64,000 nucleotides of DNA from Rhyzopertha dominica. Lineage: Eukaryota > Arthropoda > Insecta > Coleoptera > Bostrichidae. Positions 1-12,891 of the stretch are shown here, one piece after another. Positions within the stretch are counted from its first letter, which is position 1. Each line of letters begins with the position of its first letter. Location: the NCBI GenBank assembly GCA_025024175.1, contig QCXZ01000001.1:40294942-40358941 (forward strand). Reading direction: 5' to 3'. The notes beneath the pieces are model-generated. The model searched no databases. It worked only from the letters and a program-made list of their open reading frames with translations, and was not told the DNA's origin. The position numbers and the translations under genes are program-made.

Positions 1-9
1 AGTAGGTAC

Positions 10-522
10 ATTCTGTAAAAATGATCAAATATGGTTTAACAAAGCTATCTTGTGTATAACGTTTTTGTGATCTTATAGGTTAACTTAACCTAACTTAAGA
101 CATACAGCCACGCAAATACTTTGATAGTAACAAAATATTTACCGAATAAAGTGTACTTACCGTATATTTATCCAAGTGTATGGGATACCAGCATACACCG
201 AAAGATGGAAAACGAAAACCGAAATGGCGAAATCACATGTTTATCGTTTACAATGAAAGACGTACGACGTACTAGAAAGACATTATGGTGTTGCTAACGA
301 ACAGGGCACGTATTGTACCGATCTTTACCGATTCGGATTATAACGTTAATCATTGAAGCTGATAAGCGGGACGATTTGTTGGAATTACTAGTATGCTGCT
401 GCCACAACAATATAGTATTTAAAGTAAAAGTGAGTAAGTACAAGCATTTGCTAACTGTTAGAGCAACAAAAGTTTACTACAAACAGCAATTTCTCTATGT
501 TCATGGAAAAATTTCATGTTAA
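10..522 (+). repeat. ~500 bp dispersed repeat, copy 1 (partner at 48147-48642, inverted)
   Basis: This segment reappears in reverse orientation 48 kb away with few differences. Both copies keep the same uninterrupted 69-codon stretch (313-522 here), with about three conservative-looking changes between them. That frame starts at a non-ATG codon and I recognise no domain, so coding is not claimed. The match begins near ATTCTGTAAAA and stops abruptly after CATGTTAA. No terminal inverted repeats or target duplication are visible. It could be a fragment of a larger mobile element or an old inverted duplication. Confidence 0.85.
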
Positions 523-2218
523 CAATTAAAAATTTGTCAACACAAGTAAGTCATTTTTCAGAGTGCAGTCGTTATGAGTAAAGGTAAGTGAACGTGTCCC
601 GGGTAAATTTGAATCAAAGATGTTACAGAACAAAATTGTGGTACTTCAAAAGAAACGTACTACACCTCACTATTAGCCACATTCTCAAAGCAAAATGTGT
701 GGACCGTATTAGAATAAACCATTTCAAGTGACTGTGTGCGATGCAGTATGCTCAAATGCAGCGAATAGTGACCGATTATTTAAATACAGTTTACACTGAT
801 ACGTAAATCGGAAACCGTAGTGAAGTAGTTAAGTGTAGTTAAGATTTCCAGATCTTACAACGGTAGACCTTTTCCTTTACTCTTGTCTTAAAAACAAAAT
901 TTATCGTACATCTCTAATTAAAGCCAAACGAAATTCGTACAGAATGGCGCGCATTAAATGAACAACTTCTCAAAGTGTACATTCAAAAAGTGATAAAAAG
1001 GGGAGAAGTATGATTGGAGCACTTTGAACCCATGTTGTATGTATGACTTTTTTTAAATTTTATTGCAGAAATATTGTTATACGATTCAAATAAATTTTTT
1101 ATTTTGCGTTGTTCGTGTTCTGTTATTTTTATAAATATTTTTGATTTATAAAGGTCTATTTTATTTTCATAGCTGAATAGAAAAGGTAATGTATCCTCAA
1201 AAGTCAGATGAAAAACACATGGTATTTCATTAAAAAAAAACAGTTACCCATCGAACATCACACAGTTAATTTTGGGTTTAATAGAGTTTTTTGCCCCTTA
1301 CAAATATATAGGATTTAATATCGTTATTTGTCAAAGTAAGGAAGAGGAAGGCCGCATACACCGAGCTGCTCACTTATACAGAGTGTTGATAGTGACGCAT
1401 AAAATTCAAAATAAAAATTATTTGCAAGGAATCGAAAAAAAGAACACTAAAATAGCGTAACATGTAACTTAAAGCTTAAAAAGAGTTTATAGTGAGGGAT
1501 TCAAGCATAGCGATCTGGTGCTATGACGAATATATGAAGTCATGAAATGTTTTTTTAATAACCATATGCGCTCTTTTTGTGTCATACAACCATTATGTCA
1601 TATGGTATTAAAAACATATTTATAAATATGAAGTTCACAAATAAAACAAAATACGCCATCAAGTGACTTTAACCTTCACGTTGAATGAATTAACAAGAAA
1701 TACTTATTTACTTTACAGGTGTTGAAAAGTAGTCTTTTCACACGAGTGAAACATTGATTTTTCTACGACCTTTTGTTAAATATAGTTAGAAATAAAAAAC
1801 AATGGGTATAAAGCTTGCATTAAAAATAATTTTGTGGATATATGTTTTTGTTCATCTGGTGCTTCTTGCATAAATTTGTAATGCTTTCAGGACTCAATGT
1901 TTTAGACTTCGTTAATTACCTCCATGACATAAATTCGTGGTACGCATCTTCCTAATGCTTTTTTGAAGCTGTGGGCAGCAGATTACCAACTACCAATTTT
2001 GCTTGCTGATTTATTTCTGGCGGGGTACCAGAAAATTCTTCTTTGCTGATTATTAAACGCAATAATCACTAAAACACAATTGAAGACCTTGGTGTAAAAA
2101 CAGGCCAAATCCACTTTTGAACGAAATTAAGTTTTCATACAGGTTATGTATTTTTAACTATCTCAGACTGTTTTCTACAAAAATTAGACAAGTCCAAAAT
2201 GTACCAATTAGAAAAATG
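523..2218. other. AT-rich stretch, nothing recognised
   Basis: I see no conserved coding segment, RNA gene or repeat unit here. Short open frames, such as one at 1272-1460, are no longer than expected in AT-rich DNA and resemble nothing I know. Confidence 0.5.
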
Positions 2219-2420
2219 CATGTCTATGCTGTGCTGTCTGCACCGCAACCAACTGCAGTTAGATCTATTTCGCTCTCCATTTAGCTCGTCAGTGTCGTGG
2301 GGGCCTGCTGTCAAATTAGCGTGCCAATTTGTTAGGCTACAGGTCACTTTCTTTAGGAAGTAGATCCTAGCTAGATGGCTTGTCATCATGTCAGTGTGAT
2401 GCTGACAGATGGCATTGCTA
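2219..2420 (-). repeat. inverted-repeat element relic, member 1
   Basis: Two blocks here recur at 8375-8640. Block A (from CATGTCTATGCTGTGCTG) is in the same orientation in both places. Block B, containing TGCCATCTGTCAGCAT on the minus strand here, is in the opposite orientation. This is what is expected if the full element is A-B-A', with A and A' as inverted ends, and each copy has lost one end. The superfamily is unknown. Confidence 0.55.
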
Positions 2421-2764
2421 TCTAAATTCTTATTTACATTGTACCAATAATATTTATTTAAAAAGAAAAACTTGGAGTGCGTTAAACTGACTGTAAAATT
2501 GAGATATTCATAACGGTTTTCCTTATTTTCTCAAAAATGTTAGTTTATGACTTGACAGATTTTTATTAAATTTATTATTAAATGTATTATTTTTATTTAT
2601 TAAATTTATTTTTGCAAAGGAAATAAACAATTACCCACAAGCTGCAAGCGAACAAACGTAAATAACCAGCAATATTGACAGGTCAACTATCAACTATTAA
2701 ATTTTACCAATTAAATCGTGTCAAAGTTTAATTATGATAATGTAAATAAATCACCCTACGACTA

Positions 2765-2789
2765 GTTTCGCTGTTTTGGAGCTCATCAG
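2765..2789 (-). ncRNA. hammerhead-ribozyme-like catalytic core
   Basis: Read on the minus strand, CTGATGA (2783-2789) is followed by a GCT/AGC stem closing a short loop and then GAAAC (2765-2769). This matches the conserved hammerhead core (CUGANGA, stem II, GAAA). Such cores are known from the terminal repeats of Penelope-like elements and some SINEs. I could not fold stems I and III convincingly, so a working ribozyme is not claimed. It is probably the relic of a Penelope-like element or SINE. Confidence 0.5.
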
Positions 2790-2799
2790 GCAGTACGGA

Positions 2800-5700
2800 G
2801 TATTCCCCGATGCCTTCGATACAAACCTGCATTAGGTTGATGTCTATAAGTTATAGACCGTCTATAGCTCCCAGAGTTCCATTTAGATGGCACTAAGGGC
2901 ACCTGCCCTCGGATTCTCGTATTAAATTATAATGTTTCTTGTTACATAAAAACGTCACATTTCATACGGGTTTCAAGGTACGCATGAAAACACCATGTTT
3001 CTATAACATCAGTGTTGCATGATATACCCACTTTAATAATAGTCGTAAAAAAACACCCGAATGTTCGTATTACAGTCCATTTACGACTACATATTGCCCG
3101 CAAGTCGCATATACACACTTTGTGAACTACCTTGTTGGAACCAAATGTCTTCACTTTGGAATATCGTATCGCCCAGCGGAAATATCTCACCAGTGCAGGT
3201 ACCAAGTCATCTCTAAGAAATTATAATTATCTATCTGCCGCAAGATTATCCTAAAAAAAGGAAAGGACCAGTATAATACGTAGACCAATGATGCCTGCCC
3301 AAACATACAAAGCTTTTGAGGACTTTGCTTGTATGCTTCATGAACCTTCGTAAGCAATAGTGACAATTGTGGCGATTGACTATGCCATTTAAATAAAGAG
3401 TTGCTTCGTTGGAAAACAGAATATTAATTAAAAAGTTAGCAGAATTGCAAACCTAGGTCAGGATCGCACCCTTAAAGGTCATGGATCAACCGGATTTTAT
3501 AAGAATTAATTTTTTTTATATAACTAACTGTTGAGTGGCTTCTATATAACGAAATATCCAGTTTTAAGTAGTTTAATTTGGGATGACGAGATATTGCTAT
3601 ATCCTTCACCCGTTTCATGAAATCGTTCAACAAGTCTTCTTCTTCTAACAGTAGATTGTGAAATAGGAGGTCGTNTTGGTGTTTCATGTTAAACAGTTAT
3701 TAACAAACTTCCTGTTGACTTCGGAGTCTATCGCCATAACCTAGCATATTTAAAATTTGGATTCGTTCAGTATGCATTAGACGCATCACTTTAATTAAAT
3801 GTGCAGATCATAGATTTAAATTACTTAGGTACTTGTTTGCGATTTGTCACTTGTAAGAACAAAAATAATAGCACATTGACTGTAAAGTACTCTGTTTATT
3901 GAATAGTGAAGGCGTTCCTATCGGTGTCCTACAGTGTTGTTTTTCGCATTTTTGGCGATGCTCGCTGGCAGGTCAGCAAGGGTATTTTTCAGAGTAAAGG
4001 TGTTGAATGAATGGTGGAGGTGTATCTCTTCGCTTGTGGAAGATCACATTGGTTGAATTTAGAAATTCGAATACTGGTTGTACATCAGTTTGTCTAGATT
4101 TGGAGGATACAACGCCGACTGGCTTTATCGCCTTGAGTGGCGCAATTTTCCATTTCGTTTATCTACCAATCACTTTTAAATTTAATACAGCATGAACACC
4201 TAGGTAAGAACTTCGCCGAAATCCTCGTCTACGCATCTGCATTAGCTAGGTCGTCAAAAAGTGATATTTTCGTATACATCATCTTTCGGGTCTCCCATAC
4301 TTATCATATTGACGCCTCTTCGTTAGGATCGAGATTCCCGAGCTTTCAGAGAAGAGGCACACCATCATCCCGGAGGAATCACTAAATATTCGAGCACACG
4401 ATAAGTACACAAAAATTGTTATCACTTAATAGACGAATTTCTGGTTTCGTCGTTAGTACTGAAACGAACGCACCGTATATATAGTTCGATACCTATGTTT
4501 TTATAAGGCATACTCAATTTTGTAGTGCGTAACAACTATTAATTATTGTAATCTATAACATAAGATGTAGTTGTAGTTGTAAAAGTTTAAGGTAACCGCT
4601 GCGTACCCGTTAGGATAGGAACAAAATCGTTTACAAGTACCTGTGCTAATTGTGACGACTGCTGTTTTGCTTTTTGAACTCCGTCGGCGCCGTCTCCACG
4701 GAGCTGGCAGCGTCATCTACGGGCAGGCATTATAAAAATTTTTTGTGACGGTTTATCAAAGTGACAAAAATATCGCGTTAGAAGTAAGCCACACTGTCAA
4801 TGTTGTAATTTTACAAAGTCGACTTTTGCTAACTTTAACATTACTTCAGACTGGACTAAGCACTTGTTAAATATCAATAATTATCAATAGACAAAAGGTT
4901 ATTACATTTTGTAGATTCCAGAATCTGTAGATTCTGTATTTATTAATACTTGTTCACGTTTTTGTTATTTTTAAAACTGTTTTCCTTAATTCAATATATT
5001 CAACAAGTGCTTACTTCAGTCGGAAAGAACATGCAGTACCAGCAGCCCATGTTACTCCTTCGATTATTTTTTTGCGTGTCCTGCATGACAATGCAATCAA
5101 TCAATTAGGTATGCCAAATTGTAAGTTGACTGGTCTCATTGTGATTGCCTATTTCTCTATGTAATCTTTTACGTCATTTTATGCACCAGTTGATTAAACA
5201 TTTTTCCATTTGTGTCCATTTTGATTAGTTTCTTATGGCAAATTTGCCCGATTTTATTAAAAAAAATGATTGCGTCATATCTTCGTCATAGTAACAAACT
5301 GGTTTATTTCAATTGTCTGAAAATAAAGCTCATTTCATCATTTTAAGTCTTAAGTTGCCGTTTCAGCGTTTTTTCAGATTTTGAGAAATAACTGTTACTC
5401 TGAATTTTATGCGTCATTTATTCGACACTGTATGCATAAAAATATAACAGTGCTTTGTACGGAATCTTTCAAAAACAGCAGCAAACAATTTTTGTCATTT
5501 TTAGGCATGTCCGCATCAAAGTAGTTCAATCAGACAATTTATATGGGCCTTGTAGTTTAACTCCCTTGCCCTCCGCCTGCCGACCGCTATTAAATTGCAA
5601 AGTTGAAAAAATGTGATTTCCGAGGATGCGATTGAATCTTCGCTCTGGTTTAAAAGAAAGAAAAAGTACATATATCACCCTTAATAAGGTCGGGATCTTT

Positions 5701-6360
5701 TTGGAATGTGGATGCTCTCGACCGATAAATTGGCCGTGTTCCGACATATTCAACTAAATAATTTTTATATCGCACGTAAACCCATGGCGCAGTAAATAAC
5801 CCGCCCAGGAATTGAATCCACACGTCTTCATCCTCCGGCCATTCGTTTCCAGATAAGTCGCCATCCCGCAGTCTCTCGCTGAGCTTAAATAAAAATAAAT
5901 CAACTAGCAGCTCAGCTGCGCGCATCTCTTGCCGCTCAACTTTTTTTATCGCAATCACGAGAAGGTAAAGCGGCAAGGGTGTAGGATAAATTGGTGCTTG
6001 AGTTGCGTCTGGGTGACGAGGGGTGCAAGTTAAGGAGCCTTGGAGGAGATTAGCAAGGTTAAAATCTCCAGTGGACCGTCATTTGCTATCGCGAAGCCGG
6101 ATAAATCCGGGGTGCAGCGCTTAGCGCCACTAAGGATAACACTGCGGTGGACCGGACGCTGTAAACACACATATAGCCTACAGTTTACGTACAGCTGGTT
6201 ATTTTCGAGGGGCGCTAAATTGATTGATGGGATCGGATAGATCTGGTTTAGCTCTTTCACTCCGATATTCGGTAGTTGCAAGTACCTCTCCAAATGTCGC
6301 CAAATGAAAGCGTCTCTTCGACAACTCAATAAGCTACAAAGGCGTAGAAGGGCCACTCTT
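2800..6360. other. unassigned stretch with weak coding-like patches
   Basis: No feature is supported with confidence. A GC-richer patch at 5526-6356 has two adjoining minus-strand open frames of 108 codons (5650-5976 and 6030-6356). The first is rich in Leu, Arg and acidic residues, but no family is recognised. A 35-bp word near 6200-6235 (TTATTTTCGAGGGGCGC, then AAATTGATTGATGG) recurs with changes near 9985-10020, so part of this patch is probably a dispersed repeat. Confidence 0.35.
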
Positions 6361-7560
6361 ATTTTTTTTTCAAATTTCGATTTTAATCTCCGAATTCCGA
6401 CTTTAAATTCGGAATTCCGGCTTTAATCTCGGAATTCCGACTTTAATCTCGGAATTACAACTTTAAGCTCGGAATTCCGATTTTAAACTCGAAATTCTGA
6501 CTTTAATCTGCGAATGGCGTAATCAAATCCCAAATTAAAATGCCTATACTTTAAACACCGCTTTTCGTATCATGCTGTCGAAGGAAGTAAATACTAGGGT
6601 TAGGCAAAGTATTGATACCTTCCGCGGTATCGAGCACCGATACCACCTTTTAGTGGTATTCAAGTGTCGAAAGTATTCAAAAGTATCGAAGTATCGAAAG
6701 TGTTGAAAATATCGAGTATTGCAATAATTTAAAATATGAGAAGCTTAATAGGTATTGCACCATACAAAGTATCGGCGGTGTTAAAAGTAATGGAAATACA
6801 ACAAATTGATACAATACAAAGTTGGAAAAGTACCTATCGAAAAAATAGAAGCTTTCAAGATATTTACAGCATCACAGATATTGAAGGTATAGAAATATTT
6901 GAATAATTTAAACTTTGAGATTGGATATTATTGCAGTATTTAATATTTTAGCGGTATCAAAAGTATTGAAAGTATCAAAATATTGAATTAATTTAAAGCA
7001 TGAGAAGTAACTAAATTTGTGAAAGGGAAAAGTCGTGGCTCGTGGTGAATTCCAGGGAATTTGTTGCGCTGGAATTAGGAACACAATAACCCAGTGATTC
7101 CACTTTTCATAAGTTATAACTAGATCTAACATTTGAAATATTGTACATGCGCCTCAGCATATTCCAAACTATTTCTATTTCAATAATTTGAGCATTGATT
7201 TATAGCACCTATATATAGTAAAGCAACTTTGATACTCTTGATACATTCGATACTTTCAATACCTTGATTTTTTCGATACCTTTAATACTTTGATACTTTA
7301 GGTATTTTCGATACTTCGATACTTTTGATACTTGCGATACTTTTGATACTTTGACACTTCTGATACATTTGATACTTTAGGTACTTCAAACACTTCAATA
7401 CTTTCGCTACTATTGATGCTTTCGATATTTTTGATACTTCAATACTTTTGAGTAGTATCGATACGGCACCGGTATCGAATATCGATATCTGTCTAATGCA
7501 TGGTGTCGCCACGCTTTCAAAATCGGAATTCCGAGATTAAGGTCGGAATTTGAAAATAAA
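6361..7560. mobile_element. foldback element with internal tandem repeats
   Basis: The two ends are inverted copies: CAAATTTCGATTTTAATCTC on the left pairs with a near-identical reverse complement ending at about 7552. Inside the left arm are about seven ~20-bp units centred on the perfect palindrome CGGAATTCCG (6391-6518). Next come degenerate AAAGTATCGA-type repeats (6600-6980). Beyond a short spacer (7000-7220) lie the inverted counterparts, TCGATACTTT-type repeats (7225-7490). This layered arm-spacer-arm layout is that of foldback elements. No transposase and no clear target duplication are visible. Confidence 0.7.
6391..6518 (+). repeat. 20-bp palindromic minisatellite, ~7 units
   Basis: Units of the form CGGAATTCCGACTTTAATCT repeat with a 20-bp period and decay toward the right. 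Each intact unit holds the 10-bp palindrome CGGAATTCCG. Only about two units remain in the opposite arm (7521-7551). Confidence 0.85.
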
Positions 7561-8374
7561 AATAACAGTATGCCTTCGTAATAAGCGATGAAAGTAGAAA
7601 AAACTATATTATGCAAGAGTTAACCAGATTTTTGCACTTCATATCACATAATATTTTTTAAGGAAGCACCCGCACCCTCCTATGTTAATGTATTTTTGTT
7701 TTCCTCACTAAATTATAAGATCGCTTTTTCTAACATATCGTAACAAAATCGTCTACAGCGCTCTCCGTCATTTTAATTATCATTGAGACTAAGACACCTA
7801 GAAGGTTGCAGATTCCGTGCACCGTAAATAAAGGCAATGGCCTACCACTTACGCCTATAAGCAGGTTTAATACTTTTAAATTAAAATAAACCCATCGTTT
7901 GCAACATATCTATCAAACTGCGGTAAAAAAATTTTTAATTGAACAAGTATTTTTACATACTCTGACGCAAAAATAAATTTTCTTCCTTCCGATATCAGCT
8001 TGGTACCAACCGTTTTCCAGGATTATGAACTTTTCAAATATTTTGAATTAAAATTGATTTGTCGAGTACGCCTGACGCGCCATAGCAACGGCGCTTGGTG
8101 AGTTTTAGCATACTGGAAGCGCGGTTAGTAAAATGGGGAAGTTGAATATTATATTTTTTCTAACATGTTACGTTTTTCAAATTTTTGCGTTCCAAAAACT
8201 AATTTTCCTCAAGATACAAGTCGTTTTTATAAGGAAATGCTATATCATCATTAGTTGAATAATTTAGTATCTCGTCATAGACATGAGAGTGGTATCTAAA
8301 ACTAAACTTTATTTTTTGTTATTATTTTTCGTCTTGTTTGATTGCTGTGCACCATTTTTTTCCTGATTTAAATA

Positions 8375-8640
8375 CATGTCTATGCTATGCTGTTTACACC
8401 GCAAACAACTACAGACGGATCTGTTTCGCCGTTTTTACAGTTTGTCAGTGTAGTTTGTTTCTAGCGCAAACGGCATGGCATAGAGCTGTCTTTGCCTATA
8501 TACCAAAGGCTTGGTATAATGCTAGTAGAAAATTATATGGCAATGCCATCTGTCAGCATGACACTGACGTGATGACAAAGCCACCTAGCTGCCTCAATAG
8601 GTACTACTTCCTAAAGGAAGTGACCTGTATTCTGCCAAGT
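8375..8640 (+). repeat. inverted-repeat element relic, member 2
   Basis: Shares block A (CATGTCTATGCTATGCTG) and block B (TGCCATCTGTCAGCATGA through CTAAAGGAAGTGACCTGT) with 2219-2420, but with the opposite relative orientation of the two blocks. A 101-codon open frame crosses it and is best read as chance. The CATGTCTATGC word also starts short matches near 15600 and 49043, so the family is dispersed. Confidence 0.55.
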
Positions 8641-10814
8641 TAGCATGCACCTGCATACGTCAACTTGATCTTTGATATTTTCCATTTTGGCCACACCGAA
8701 ATAAAATTTGTTTGAAGCGGTAAACAGCCACATGTTGTGTTATGTTGACATTATTGACTTTTTAACATTTTAAAAGTGTAATATTATCTACCTTTACTAC
8801 TCCCGTCCACTTCGCTCTCTAGTCTCTCACGTTTAAGTACTGATGGGGTACCAATGTTTTAGTTATCGCCACTTTCTGACATTTTGGCTTTCTTTGTTAA
8901 ACAAATTCGAAAGAACGAATAAGAACTTAAAAATTGACAAAAGGTATTTACGTTTTACTGGTTTTGACTGTTAGAGTCATAGTAACCAGTCGCCGTGAAC
9001 ACGCTGCTGGTACGAATATACGTCAAAACAAAAAATGTCAAACTATGAGATTTTTATTACGTTTTTTCATGTTTAAAATAAAATATTGCACCTACCCTTT
9101 CATTAATGACGTGGTTGTAAACAAAATAGTATACAAACCTTGGAGGAAAATTTTTATTACTATTTTGAGATTTAGTTAATCTCTCGATAGTAATGAAACA
9201 TACACCTACTCAGTATGTAATATACCTACTATTAGACATCGGTACGACACACTATTTTTTTTTGCATTTGTCGCTTTCAGAAGAATGTTTGACAATCATA
9301 TTACATTACCAACACCTACAAAGAAACTTGACTCCACGAAAACGCTGCACTTGCATCAGGTGACAAACCGCATCCAGAACGATACCTGATGTCACACTTC
9401 TGGCCTTCGTGGAGCGGCTCGCTTTTGGAGAGCGTGTTAAATGCAATTCAAAAAAAGTAACGAATCAGCAGAAAGCAGAAATACAGAAGCCCTGTCGAAA
9501 GTAGGTACTTTGTCGATGAGCTTATAATTAACCTGCATGATGATAGATTGACAGTGATTATTTTATTATCGAAAATAGTTTTATTGAATTGAACTGATTT
9601 TCTTTTATCTTACAAAATTTACATAGATGCATAAACTCCATATTTACTGAGGTTTTATTTTTGCCAACACGGGCTTGTTATAGCATTCTGAAATTTTAGT
9701 GCCAGTTAGTTTTCGGAGTCCTCCCATTCATTCAATTACTTTGAAAGCAATGATAGAGATTAAATTCCGAAAAACCAACAGTGTACAGTTTTTTTGTATA
9801 AAGAACAAACTTAATGGCTGAGATTAGGTGATCGTCCCAACATAGGGAAGATTTTTATTTAATGTACAGGGTTTCTTAACAACTGGAATTTAACTGCTAT
9901 AAGTACGTAAATACTTTTAACATTCCTCTGGGTAGGTGCGGTAAAATACAAGTGTTCTCAAATAGATCAAGACGACTGCTTGCGGACAGTTATTTTCGAT
10001 GGCGCAAAATTGATTGATGGCCAATGGTAGTCGAAGACGGACCGAGCGAACTGTTTCCGCAGCTTCTGAGTTTATGGAATTCCAATGTGATGCCGGCCGA
10101 CCGTGAGAGCTAAACATCCGCTCTGTTGGTACAGCAGTGTGGAAACTGCTAAGTGAATACGTAATGAATTTTTTGTTTGCCTAGTTTAGCGAGTGGTTGC
10201 ATCGAATGCATAAACTATTGAAGTTTGTCTAGGAATGGGTTAAAACCGTACTAAATAAAGGTGAGGTTTAACTTATGGATTTGAGTATGTTTAATATGGT
10301 AAACGACTACTGAGGACTCCTTTATACGATTATTCCCAAATTTAAACAAACCGGTTTTACCAAAATACCTAACATAATAATATACCTGCACATAACTATC
10401 GCATCCTAGGTTTTAGGAGACAAACTGCTGAATATTAATAACATAACTTGGGACAGAGGCAAGAGTGATAGGACCTGAGTAGCTTTGGTGTAAAATAATA
10501 TTAAAATAACCTATCCTGCGACTTACTTCGTGTAAAACCAATTCATAGGATTTTTGTGTTTGGTAGCAAACTGGTTTCGATATAACGGCCTGTGCGACAA
10601 AACATCGTCCATGATATGCCTATTAAGTAATTTTCCCAAAGCATTTAGGAAAAATGATGATAAGTTGATTAGCCTGAAAACTTTAACCTAGACTGGTTAG
10701 TTTGTGACTATATAGAACATCTTATAACGTATCATAACTAAATCCTAGTTTATATCTATTTTATTATTATNAACTCAATAAGCATTATCAAATAACATTT
10801 TTTTTGTTACANAG
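8641..10814. other. unassigned stretch
   Basis: Nothing firm is visible apart from the short word near 9985-10020 shared with 6200-6235. No conserved coding segment was recognised. Confidence 0.4.
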
Positions 10815-10877
10815 GACCCAGGTGGAGATTCCAAAGGTTATACTTGTGCGCCACAGAGAAATGAGTTTAATGCTTCA
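10815..10877 (+). other. exon-like island 1 (63 nt)
   Basis: A T-rich tract ends in ANAG at 10811-10814, and a canonical donor GTAAGT follows at 10878. The 63 bases between read in frame as 21 residues with no stop (DPGGDSKGYTCAPQRNEFNA, then S) and are richer in GC than the surroundings. I do not recognise the peptide. It may be a small internal exon (phase 0 to 0) of a host gene with very long introns. Chance resemblance cannot be excluded, since one acceptor base is an N. Confidence 0.35.
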
Positions 10878-12891
10878 GTAAGTACGTATCGTCTTTCCCT
10901 TTTTTTACTGATGTAAGTAAACAAACAAATTTGAGAATGAAAAAACCTGTTTGCATATTAACTACATTTCAGATTCAGCGTAATATTTGTACATAACTAC
11001 AACTACTACAAAAAAACTGAACTTACTACGAAAAAACTCGCATTTCAGATATCGAATTATCTGATTGCCTGCTCTCGCTCGTCGTAAACTGAGGAATGTC
11101 CACAAAAGATATATGTTACTGTCACAGGGAGATGAGCTTTCTATAGAATATGGATTTTATACCCTTTTTCACGGTGCACAGCACAAGTTGCGAAAGATAA
11201 ACGTAATTTGCCCCTGGGACAGATGGAGGCAAGCCAACCCTGAAGAATTCTCAAGCGTTATTGATTTTCAAAAAAATGGTTAATGCAAAGCAAACATCCG
11301 TTGTTTGAGAATGCTTTCCAACTTCCTGCGATGCTGTTTTGTGTGCATTTGCCACCTCAACAAATCGAATTAACTATTATTGATTAAGGACTGTAAAAGC
11401 GTCGCTGAGGCCTTTGAAGAGGGTTGAAACGGCGAAACGTGCACGTAGCATACACAACGTTATTTCCTTGTCTTAAGCCAAGCTACAATATGCACGGCGA
11501 TAGTACTGAAGGTTGCAGATCAATGTCACACCACAGCTCCGAAATGTGAGCTTTCTGCAACCTTAAAGTTAATTATTCTATTAGACTAAAAAGACTTGGG
11601 GTATTATGTAAATTAAAATTTAACAAAAAACATTTATAGAGAAGAAAAAACACTTAAAGACTGAACGGGTTTCAAAATTGACGGGTCTGCAAAACAGAAG
11701 ATGTAGCAACGTTATGCGCTGCAAGAGTCGCGTTACGCGTAAGTTAGTTGCCAACATTGTAAACGTTCTGTGTGTTGAATTTACCTTTTGTAACTTTTCG
11801 ACTATTTAGTTACAAATAAATGCACAAACACTCCCGCAAAAGCGCACACACCGCAAGGTCTACATTACTACAGGTTGCAAGGTTGCATCAATCGGTCGGT
11901 TGATGGGCGCGGTAAAAGTGGGGAAAGACGTAAAAAAAATAACGTTTGTTGGCGACTTATTCTTTCTCTGTCGCAATCGTCTATTGCATGTATCCGACAC
12001 TGTTGCACTTATACGCGCTTACCCGACTAGTCAAGCAAAGTATTTTACTGCGTAGGTAGGTAGGTAGAAGAAGAACCACTTTCTCGCGTTGTATGAGTAG
12101 GATAAAGTTGTACTTTCGAATGTAGTAACCAAAAAATATATTTACCCTGACATGTACAATATACAAATAAAGTGGGTCAACCAAAACATTCATACACAAT
12201 GCCTCCTTGGGTATACCATCTATCATTTGGGGGATTAGCACAACCGTCGGCAATATGGTCATCTGTAACTAAAAAAATGGATAGATCTTTTTAAAAATAA
12301 CATGGTGTCAGCAGTAACTAAATAATTAATTTATTGATTATGAAAAAAGTATCCTTCTATGCCCAAAGCCATTGTGATAACGTTTATAAGCGCGACACCG
12401 ACAAGACCACTGCTATAGTTCGGCACCACATTATGCTGTACCATTTTAATTAGATTATTTTGCAAAACTTTACACAAATATTACACTGAACGTATGGTTA
12501 TGCATGCTGCTGGCGTTCTCTGTATCCCACTATATTCGATCTCTTGCTATACCTCTCTCTCCCAGCTATCATATAGCTGAATATAGTTACTACCCGGCCG
12601 TGCGAATAGCTTCTATCTACTATCGTGGTTAGTTGCTTGCGATTACAATTGCTAGAATCAGGCAACCCAAAATAGGATAATAACTAGACGTACGAAAACA
12701 TATCTCAGCCTAAGGCGAGTGAACAATATATGCTCTATTATTGTATAGTCATTAAAAATAGTTTTTCCGCATTTCTTACTTTTGGGTTAGAGATCTTGTA
12801 TAAAGTAAAATAGCAACTACTTAAGAAAGAAAAGAAAGGATATTTCATTTAACGTTCTCTTAAATCCAGCCAAATGCCTACTTAAAAACTC
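10878..12891. other. unassigned stretch
   Basis: Contains a short imperfect hairpin (AAGGTTGCAGA near 11510 with TCTGCAACCTT near 11567) and a short GTAGGTAGGTAG run near 12054-12066. No gene was recognised. The 93-codon minus-strand frame at 11981-12262 resembles nothing known to me. Confidence 0.4.

Noticed and set aside
2942..3205. Minus-strand frame with FGSNKVVHK / WFQQGSSQS in alternate phases, recalling the WFQQDGA block of Tc1/mariner
   Set aside because: Only one short word fits and no other transposase motif lies at the expected distance.
8934..9179. 81-codon plus-strand frame with hydrophobic start
   Set aside because: Length is expected by chance, there is no recognised motif, and no splice context.
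11400..11450. CTGAGG...GGCGAAACGTGC as another hammerhead motif
   Set aside because: There is no CUGANGA box and no closing stem II; only the GAAAC word fits.
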